From: Desulfobacteraceae bacterium
Lineage (GTDB): Bacteria > Desulfobacterota > Desulfobacteria > Desulfobacterales > Desulfobacteraceae
Length of the DNA stretch: 35,111 nt
Assembly: GCA_024225635.1 (NCBI GenBank)
Contig: JAAEMK010000320.1
Coordinates: 1-35,111 of the forward strand
Direction of reading: 5' to 3'
Shown: positions 1 to 7,193 of the stretch, piece by piece
Position numbering within the stretch: position 1 is the first letter of the stretch
How the letters are laid out: each line of letters starts with the position of its first letter
The notes under the pieces: generated by a model
The model's input: only the letters and a program-made list of their open reading frames with translations
What the model was told of the DNA's origin: nothing
Database searches by the model: none
Translations under genes and position numbers: made by a program

Positions 1-9
1 ACCTTTCAT
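1..9 (-). CDS. Start of an fdhB-like gene (partial, 3 codons)
   Basis: An ATG on the minus strand (positions 9-7) shares its A with the TAA stop of fdnG and is followed by Lys-Gly before the window ends. In formate dehydrogenase operons the iron-sulfur beta subunit normally follows the alpha subunit directly, and its N-terminus is often of the MKG/MK type. The identity is inferred from context; only three codons are visible. Confidence 0.5.
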
Positions 10-3000
10 TAGTTGTCACCCTCCTTCCGTTTGCGCACATTCACCATGAAGGCCTTGTATTCCGGGATGCCGGTGTTCGGGTCTCCAACATTGGGTGTTA
101 CGATATTTGCGGAGTCTCCGCCGTCAACCGGGGTGACCCAGCCGTAGTGCCAGGGCATGCCCACCATGTGGACCTTGACCCCGTCGATGACAAAGGGTTT
201 GATCCGCTCGGTCACCATGGCAATGGCCCACAGGGAGCCGCGGACACTTTCCACGGTGACTTTCTCACCGTTTTCAATGCCTCTCAGCTTGGCAAGCTCG
301 GGGCTGATCTCCACAAACATCTGGGGTTCGGCCTCAACCAGCCAGGACTGCCAGCGGGTCATGGAGCCTGTCTGCCAGTGCTCGGTGACCCGGTAGGTGG
401 TGCCCACAAAGGGGTACCTGGGATCGCAGACCGCCTTATCCTCTCCCGCAATTTGGACAGCGGTGGGGTTGTTGAGCTGGGAGGAGAAGGGGTGGGATTC
501 CACCGGACACTCCAGGGGCTCGTAATGCTCCGGCAGGGGACCGTCTGCCCGGCCCGGGCCGAAGAGCTGGCCGAAACCGTGCTTGCGCATGATGAACGGA
601 TGCCTGGTGCCCGGGGCCCAGCCGCCGTCCGGCACGTCTCCCTGCCATTTTTTGCCGTCCCATTTGATGACCGCTTTTTCAGGGTTCCAGGGCTGGCCGT
701 TCATGTCCACGGAGGCCCGGTTGTAGATGATCCGGCGGTTGACGGGCCAGCACCATGTCCAGTTGGGAAAGAGGCCGATCTTTGCCTGCTCCGGGGTCTG
801 GCTGCTGTCGTGGCGCTCGGACTTGTTGCCCTCATCGGTCACGGAGTTGCAGTAGAGCCAGTTGCCCGATGTGGTGGAGCCGTCGTCCTGGAGGTAGGCG
901 AAGCTTGGCACCTGCTGGCCCTTCTTGAAGTTCTTGCCCTTGACGGTGACGTCCCGGGTGAACCAGCCGTTGGCAAGCTTAGCCGTCTGCTGGGCGCTGA
1001 AGTGGTATTTACCGGTTTCGTCCTTCTCGCACATGTTGTTGAAGCTCAGGCGGGTGATGGGGTCGGGATAGGCGCCCCCCTCTTTTTCATAGAGGTGAAC
1101 CAGCTCTTCCCACAGTTCGTGGAAATAGTGGCCGTCGGTCAACACGCCGTCCGGGGCTTCCGGGCCCTGGTAACGCCACTGCATCCAGCGTCCCGAGTTG
1201 GAAACCGATCCATCCTTCTCGATGGCGGAAGCGCAGGGAATATAGAAGGTCTCTGTTTTGACCTTCTTGGGGTCCATGCCCGGACCCTTCCAGAAATCAC
1301 TGGTTTCGCACTGGAAGAGGTTGACGTTCACCATCCAGTCAAGCTTGCCCAACGCCTCCCGGGTCTTGATCGAGTCGGAACCCGAGCAGGCGGGGTTCAT
1401 GCCCCAGATGAGGCCGCCCGTGAATTTCTCCCTGTACATGCGGTCGATCAGGGGAATCCAGGAGTATTCGCTGGCCTTGTGGTTATCGAGCCGGGGCAGG
1501 AACTGGTATCCCTCTTCCGGGGTGTTGTCCGAATACATGGCCTTGATCAGGCTTGCGGAATATTTGGGATAGTGCTGCCACCAGTTGGCGCTCTTGGGGT
1601 CCTGGCTTACCGGGGTGTAGGTCTTGTTGTACGCATCAAGGGTGTCCTGGCCGGCAAGGGGGGTTTTGATATAGCCCGGCAGGATGTGGTAGAGCAGGGC
1701 GTAGTCCGTGGAACCCTGGACGTTGCACTCGCCACGCAGGGCGTTGACGCCGCCGCCCGCGATGCCGATGTTGCCGAGCATGAGCTGGATCATGGCCATG
1801 GCGCGGATGTTCTGGACGCCCACCGAGTGCTGGGTCCAGCCCATGGCGTACATGATGGTACCGGCCTTGTCCCGCTTGCCCGTGGCCGCATAGGTCTTGT
1901 ACAGGGCCGTGAGTTCTTCCACGGAGAGGCCTGAGATGGAGGACACCTTGTCAAGGGTGTACCGTTTGTAGTGATGTTTCAGGATCTGGAGAACACAGCG
2001 GGGGTGGGTCAGGCTCATGTCCCGCTTGGGTATGCCGTCCTTGTCCGTCTCAAACGCCCATTGGGATTTGTCATAGGAGTTTGTTTTGGGATCGTAGCCT
2101 GCGAACAGGCCGTCCTGGAACGAGTAGTCCTCTCCCACGATAAAGGATGCGTTGGTGTAGTCCCGCATGTACTCGTGGAAGTAGCTCTTGGTTTCCAGGA
2201 TATATTTGATCATGCCGCCCAATACGGAGATGTCCGTACCGGAGCGAAGGGACATGTGCATGTCGGACCGGGCCGAGGTACGGGTGTACCGGGGATCCAC
2301 ATGGATGATCTTTCCGCCCTTTTGCTGGGCCTTTATCGCCCATTTGAAGGAAATGGGATGGTTCTCGGCAGCGTTGCTGCCCATTATCAGAATACAATCA
2401 CTGTTCTGGATATCGTTCCAGTGATTGGTCATTGCACCGCGTCCAAACGACTCTCCCAGAGCCGCAACAGTTGCGCTGTGTCAGATACGGGCCTGGTGTT
2501 CTACGTAGACGAGACCCAGGGACCGCATGAAGCTGTGCATGGCAAGGCACTCTTCGTTGTCGATGGCGGCGGACCCAAGGGAGGCGATGCCCATGGTACG
2601 GTTTACCACCTTCCCGGCGGCATTCTTTACCTCAAAGGATTTGTCCCTGGAGTCCTTGATGAGGCGGGCGATGCGCTTTTTGCACCAGTCCCAGTCCTTT
2701 TCAACGAATTTGTCGCCAAAGGGCTCGCGGTGGAGGCACTTGGTGGTTCGTTTGGAATTCTCGGTCATCTGGATGGTGGCTGCGCCCTTTGCGCACAGGG
2801 CACCTTCGTTGATGGGATGATCCGGGTTACCTTCGATATTGACGGCTCTTTTTGTCTCAAGGGAGGTGTTGACCAGAAGGCCGCATCCCACTGAGCAGAA
2901 GGCGCATACCGAGGTGGTCTGTTTACTCCATTGCGGATCAAGCATCTTGGCCCGGTCCTGGGACGGGGCAACGGAAGCGCGCCCAAGTCCGCTGAAAACC

Positions 3001-3068
3001 GGTGCTGCAGCAACACTGGCAGCTGCCGCAGATGCAAGCTTCACAAAATTTCTGCGGGTAATTTCCAT
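9..3068 (-). CDS. fdnG: Formate dehydrogenase alpha subunit, selenocysteine-containing, Tat-exported
   Basis: This is the catalytic molybdenum or tungsten bis-MGD subunit of a periplasmic FDH-N-type formate dehydrogenase, which oxidises formate to CO2. Two open frames (2481-3068 and 9-2432) are in the same frame and are separated only by an in-frame TGA at 2483-2481. The residues around it (QARI-U-HSATVAALG, then FGRGAMTNHW) match the Sec-His active-site region of FdnG, so I read the TGA as Sec196. The product is then 1019 residues, the normal family length. Residues 5-10 (RRNFVK) plus an Ala-rich stretch form a Tat signal. Cys55, Cys58, Cys62 and Cys92 form the [4Fe-4S] motif. The start is supported by an AAGGAGA ribosome site. 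fdhE lies upstream and an fdhB-like start overlaps the stop. An automatic caller would wrongly split or truncate this gene. Confidence 0.96.
2448..2464 (-). promoter_or_regulatory. Candidate bacterial SECIS hairpin of fdnG
   Basis: Starting 17 nt after the UGA, the mRNA reads CGGCUCUGGGAGAGUCG. It can form a 7-bp stem (one G-U pair) closed by a GGG loop. Bacterial SECIS elements sit directly 3' of the Sec codon inside the coding region, with an apical loop about 20-25 nt downstream that binds SelB. Position and shape fit; the fold was judged by eye. Confidence 0.55.
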
Positions 3069-3092
3069 TAGATTCTCCTTAGTAATATGTGG

Positions 3093-3311
3093 TTATCGAC
3101 CACGTGTTTCACGCCCGAGGGCGGTTTGCATCTCATAGCCGTACAGACCGGCGTAGAGGGTTGACAATGAAAAACCTGAAAGAAAAGGGGAGTGATCAGG
3201 GTAGCTGAATTCCAGGAGGGTCATGGTCCCGGACGCGCGTTTGCACGCAGCCAGGCTGACCCCCACACCGCCAAAGGGCGGCTGGGACAGCTGATTCTCT
3301 ATTATGGTCAT
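3093..3311 (-). CDS. Small hypothetical protein between fdhE and fdnG
   Basis: This is an open frame of 72 residues lying in the same direction between fdhE (48 bp upstream) and fdnG (24 bp downstream). A GGAG ribosome site 6 nt before the ATG at 3311 favours this start over an ATG four codons earlier that has no such site. The third-position base use looks roughly like that of neighbouring genes. I recognise no family. There is no twin-arginine motif, no clear membrane helix and a single Cys in the middle. It could be a small operon member or a chance frame in the fdhE-fdnG spacer. Confidence 0.4.
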   Translation of the reverse strand: MTIIENQLSQPPFGGVGVSLAACKRASGTMTLLEFSYPDHSPFLSGFSLSTLYAGLYGYEMQTALGRETRGR

Positions 3312-3358
3312 CTCATTCTCCATGGGTTGATCAAGGTTAAAACAGCAAAGGAAAGGCG

Positions 3359-4285
3359 TTATATTCCCCAGACCGAAAGGGTCGCTCGGGAATACCCCTG
3401 CTCCGTTGCCAGAAAATCAAGGGTCAGTGATTCCAGGTCGTTGAGGGCGGGAAAGGGATGTCTGTCCAGATTTCTGAAATCAATGGTCTTTGTATAGGTT
3501 TTGCACTGGTCGCAGGTTTCCACCCGGAAGCCGGGCTCTTCCGGAACGGTGAAAAACTTCAATGTCTTTGTGTCGCTGTTGTCGCAGACCGGGCAGGCCA
3601 GGCGGCGGATGCGGTATTCATGGCGGCACAGGGAGCATACGGCAAAGCGGAATCCCTCCTTTTCCCTCAACTCCAGGATGTAGGGGAGGCTGCCGCAGAC
3701 CGGGCAGGCGCCTGATTGACGGATGCCGGTGTTGATCCCGTTTTGCCCGAGCCATTCCACAAGGGCGGTGACAGCAGCGGACAGGGAGGGTTCAAGGGCG
3801 GCACGCACCAGGAAATTCAGGGCCGCCGGAGCTTCCGGGGTCTGTTCTCCCCATTTTTGCATGGTGGGGCCGGGGCCGTTCAGGCTTTCGTCAATGGCCG
3901 TGTCAAGGTCGAGGGTATTGTCCGCAAGCCCTGTTTTGATCTGCCCCGCCGCCGTTACCATGGCCTCGGGCAGGCTTTCCCGGTCGCTTGTGATCCGGTC
4001 GAGCAGCCGGGGAAACAGGGCGGCAATATGGCCGCGATCCAGGGGAAGGTTTGCCGGGGTGAGAAATGAATCCCCCCGGGCCACCTGGTCGGTCATACCG
4101 GTCAGGTCGAGATCCGGCAGCTGGATGGAAATATCTTTGTGAGCGGTGAGTTGAAGTGCCGCGGTTTCTCCCAGAAGGGAGATCAGTTCTTTGGGAAGGT
4201 GCTCTTTCTGGTTTAGCCGTTTCAGGGTCTTGGATAAAATTCTCTGCTTATGCTCTATTGTTTCCAAATCTATCGCTCCTTTCAT
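3359..4285 (-). CDS. fdhE: Formate dehydrogenase accessory protein FdhE
   Basis: FdhE is a cytoplasmic zinc/iron-binding protein needed to make active respiratory formate dehydrogenase; in E. coli it acts on the Tat-exported alpha subunit. The 308-residue product has an alpha-helical N-terminal half and four CxxC motifs in the C-terminal half: CPVC near residue 193, CSLC near 218, CPVC near 232 and CDQC near 259. This is the typical double rubredoxin-like arrangement and length. It is upstream of fdnG on the same strand. The ATG at 4285 has no ribosome site, but AAAGGAG inside the first codons lies 7 nt before a TTG at 4267, so translation may really start at codon 7. Confidence 0.93.
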   Translation of the reverse strand: MKGAIDLETIEHKQRILSKTLKRLNQKEHLPKELISLLGETAALQLTAHKDISIQLPDLDLTGMTDQVARGDSFLTPANLPLDRGHIAALFPRLLDRITSDRESLPEAMVTAAGQIKTGLADNTLDLDTAIDESLNGPGPTMQKWGEQTPEAPAALNFLVRAALEPSLSAAVTALVEWLGQNGINTGIRQSGACPVCGSLPYILELREKEGFRFAVCSLCRHEYRIRRLACPVCDNSDTKTLKFFTVPEEPGFRVETCDQCKTYTKTIDFRNLDRHPFPALNDLESLTLDFLATEQGYSRATLSVWGI

Positions 4286-4391
4286 CGGCTGAAAGTATTA
4301 CTACTTTTCACCTTAAAATTGATGTAAACAAGATTCACCTCCCCCGGTATCGTCGTATATTAATAATGCGCACGCAACTTCAGGCCGTAAA

Positions 4392-4428
4392 TCAACTAAG
4401 AAAACACTATAAAACCATCATTAGTTGA
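4392..4428. promoter_or_regulatory. Inverted repeat upstream of fdhE, possible operator
   Basis: The 359-bp spacer between the helicase-partner gene and fdhE (4286-4644) is AT-rich and has no convincing gene. It holds a perfect 8-bp inverted repeat, TCAACTAA (4392-4399) and TTAGTTGA (4421-4428), separated by 21 bp. On the minus strand a TATAGT (-10-like, 4406-4411) lies between the arms without a good -35 box, which would suit an activator-dependent promoter for the formate dehydrogenase genes. This is inference only. Confidence 0.35.
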
Positions 4429-4644
4429 AAAAAGATGGGATGTCAAATCAATTAGAGATTATCCAATCCGGCCTGTATCCATCGGTTATGACAAGGAAAG
4501 TTCGTTGTTGGTATTTGGTGTCTGTATTTTCTTTGGAAGTAAAACTGAATGGGATTAAGTTACTATTCCTTTCTTAAACTACCAATAAATGGTGACTGCT
4601 GGTCTCATCAAAGGCTGGTTGCCGGAATTTTTGAATCCCCGGGC

Positions 4645-7188
4645 TCAGCTGACAAAATAGCCGAACCGGGCCAGCCGTTTTTTTACCTTGGGAAAATGGG
4701 ATGCTTCCACCATCATGTGATGGTTTTCCGCCTTGATCACATGTTGCTTCAAAACCTTGTCCGTGGTGAGGAGGCAAAGAAGCTGCCGGTCCGGTTTGAC
4801 CCGGAACACTGCCATTGACGGGAGGGGCTCCAGGGGATCGATCCGTGCAAGGACCTCCTCGAAAAAGCGTTCCCAGACGGCCGGGGGATGTTCCACAATA
4901 TTGTCCCTGAAAAATTGTATCCTGCTTTTCACCTCGTTCGGGGTGGCGCACTCCTGCAGGAAGGATTGATAATCGACCATGTAACTGGATTTGTTGATGG
5001 GCCGGCCCACGGTTTCCAGGGCCATGCGTTTGATGGGGTCCTCCCCGTAGATGGAGAGCATGGTTTTTTTATCATCGATCTCGATGGTTGCGGATTTGAT
5101 TGCGATCTTAGCTGCGAATTTCTTTTTCCGGCCGATAACGTAACTGCCGAACTCGGTGAGCCTGACATATTTAAGCCCGTCAAAGACGGTGAGAAAGGGT
5201 TTGCCGTACTGGCTGTAGATGGTGTTTGAGGGGGTTGAATAGCCAAGGTCCACCATGCCAAGAGAGCCAAAGAGAAACATCATCCGCTTGACAAAGGGAA
5301 GGGTCACGGTATCGAATTTATAGAGCCATGCAAGATCCCTCCTCTCCCTGTCCCGGTGTCGCCTGTTGGCATCCATGCTGATGTAGAGGTCCGGGAATTC
5401 ATACTCATCCGCAAAGGGGTTGAAGTCGATCTCCTGGTAAAGGGCTGTTCGCGCAAGGGTGTAGGTGGAGATCCACTTGCCTTTGGGCAGCTGCTTGAAC
5501 ACCTGCTTCAGCTGCTTTCGTATTTTCTTTTCCAGGGAGTCCGAGTCGCAATGCTCCTGCTGGTGCTTGATATAGTCGAAGGTGTGCCGGGTGCGGTGGG
5601 TCTTGAAATCCGTGAAGGTAAAATAGCGGTCCATGGCGTCTTTGATGAAGCCGGGCAGGTCTTCCAGCTCTTTTGCCTGCCAGGCGGACCGGCAGGTGAA
5701 AAAATCGGCCACAAGCCTTGCCTTCAGATAATTCAGTTCCTTGTCCCCATTGTCGTAAAACTCGTTGATGTTGCAGGCGGCGGCCATCTTTTTCAGGGAG
5801 CTTACCAGGATCTTGTCGCTGTTCTTGCCGAACTTGAGTTTGTCCTGGCTGATGAAACCCAGGATGAGGGGCAGCTGTTCGAAAATGGTTTTGCCGGCCT
5901 GGTGGAGGTGATCCGCCCGTTCCTTTACCTTCTTGGCTGGGACAGGGACAAGGGCGGGGGCGGAAGGCTCGGGAAGAAGTTGCCTGACAAAGGGCAGCAG
6001 GCCCTCATTGATGGATATCTCATAGCCGCCGTCGCCATAGTACCGGTAGGACCAGCTCTCTTCCGCCTTGAACAGGAAAAAGGCCGGGTCGTTTTTCACC
6101 GCCTCATCCAGGGGCGTCTCTTCCGGGGTGTCAGCCGGGTCCTGCTCCATGGCTTGACGCAGTTTTTGCTCCAGGGATTCCGAGTCCTGATCATAATGTG
6201 ACCTGCCGCATAGATAGAGCAGGAGTCTCACCCGGTCGGGCAGCATCGAAAGGACCGTCTTAAAAAGGGGTTGGCTGCTTAAAACCGCCGCCAGCAGCCG
6301 TACCCGGGACTCCTGGGTGTTTTGCTTCAGGGCCTTGATCTGAGTCGTGTCATATTCTTTTTTGTCCAGGAGATCAGGGATGTGGGCAAGATAGCGGTCA
6401 TAGACCTCTTCATGTTTTGAGAAATCAAAATGCCGGATAACGGCTTTTTCCACCTTATTATATACGGGTTTCTTTTTTACGACCTTTGGGGCAGGGGACG
6501 GTGTTTGGTTTTTTTCCCGGGTGTCCCGGCGGGGCATTCCCTTCAGGCAGGCTTCCCTGACCAGGGGGTTGGGATCCCTTTGCAAGGTCTGGAACAGGTC
6601 TTCTGTCCAGCGGCTTGTATCGTCCTTGATCATGTTTGCCACATGGCTTCTCACATTGGGGCTGGTATCGGAAGCCATTTTGTGTACAAGGCTTTTCACC
6701 CGTGCCTGGGAGGGGGCTATTCCATAGGCGGCCATGGCAATGTTTGCCTTCTGCCGCCAGGAGGTGTAGTGCCTGACCCTGAACAGCGCCTTGAGCATCT
6801 GCTTTTCGTCGGGGAACCAGCGGCATGCCTCATAGGCCATCTGCCGGGCAAAGCCGGCAAGGGGGTGGCCGGCCTCATATCCGAGGTTTTCGATCAGGAG
6901 TTTCGGCACTTCTTCCTCGTGTCGAAACATCCCGAAATGGATCAATGCCGTGAGGCGGTCTTCCATGCTTCCCCGGGGGGAGAGGGCGAGGTAAAAACGT
7001 TCCCAGGGCCATTGGTTCAGGTCAATCGTTGAAAACCGGTCTTTCAGCCGCTGCCTAAAACATTTGCTGCACTCCAGCTTTTCCGTGGCATGGGCGGTAA
7101 AATGGGTGGCTTTTTTCCCGCAGGCAGGGCATTTCATGGGCTGGATCGTCCAGGGCTGCATGTGGTTGATGTTATTATCGATATCCAT
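4645..7188 (-). CDS. Zinc-ribbon/HEAT-like protein, partner of the SNF2 helicase
   Basis: This 847-residue protein has no name I recognise. Residues 20-43 form a CxxC...CxxC zinc ribbon (Cys20, 23, 40, 43). Residues of about 75-220 are short paired helices resembling HEAT repeats. A Lys/Pro-rich linker follows, then a long helical middle region. Near the C-terminus there is a winged-helix-like segment (FVKRMMFLFGSLGMVDLGY, then LTEFGSYVIG). The last 50 residues have a pattern like the small domain found in XPB/Ssl2-like helicase-associated proteins; that match is tentative. It starts 5 bp after the stop of the SNF2 gene, so the two are almost certainly co-transcribed and probably work together on DNA. 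The product is probably cytoplasmic, since no signal peptide or membrane helix is seen. Confidence 0.8.
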   Translation of the reverse strand: MDIDNNINHMQPWTIQPMKCPACGKKATHFTAHATEKLECSKCFRQRLKDRFSTIDLNQWPWERFYLALSPRGSMEDRLTALIHFGMFRHEEEVPKLLIENLGYEAGHPLAGFARQMAYEACRWFPDEKQMLKALFRVRHYTSWRQKANIAMAAYGIAPSQARVKSLVHKMASDTSPNVRSHVANMIKDDTSRWTEDLFQTLQRDPNPLVREACLKGMPRRDTREKNQTPSPAPKVVKKKPVYNKVEKAVIRHFDFSKHEEVYDRYLAHIPDLLDKKEYDTTQIKALKQNTQESRVRLLAAVLSSQPLFKTVLSMLPDRVRLLLYLCGRSHYDQDSESLEQKLRQAMEQDPADTPEETPLDEAVKNDPAFFLFKAEESWSYRYYGDGGYEISINEGLLPFVRQLLPEPSAPALVPVPAKKVKERADHLHQAGKTIFEQLPLILGFISQDKLKFGKNSDKILVSSLKKMAAACNINEFYDNGDKELNYLKARLVADFFTCRSAWQAKELEDLPGFIKDAMDRYFTFTDFKTHRTRHTFDYIKHQQEHCDSDSLEKKIRKQLKQVFKQLPKGKWISTYTLARTALYQEIDFNPFADEYEFPDLYISMDANRRHRDRERRDLAWLYKFDTVTLPFVKRMMFLFGSLGMVDLGYSTPSNTIYSQYGKPFLTVFDGLKYVRLTEFGSYVIGRKKKFAAKIAIKSATIEIDDKKTMLSIYGEDPIKRMALETVGRPINKSSYMVDYQSFLQECATPNEVKSRIQFFRDNIVEHPPAVWERFFEEVLARIDPLEPLPSMAVFRVKPDRQLLCLLTTDKVLKQHVIKAENHHMMVEASHFPKVKKRLARFGYFVS

Positions 7189-7193
7189 GGCGG

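Noticed and set aside
147-1934. Long plus-strand open frame of 595 codons opposite fdnG
   Set aside because: It is an antisense shadow in a GC-rich gene; the minus-strand product is a clear formate dehydrogenase with conserved motifs throughout.
2481-2483. UGA in fdnG as a nonsense mutation or frameshift
   Set aside because: Both flanks are in the same frame, the site is the known Sec position and a SECIS-like hairpin follows.
4319-4332. FNR-like TTGAT-N4-ATCAA box upstream of fdhE
   Set aside because: Only one half-site (TTGAT) matches; the other half, ACAAG, is too poor.
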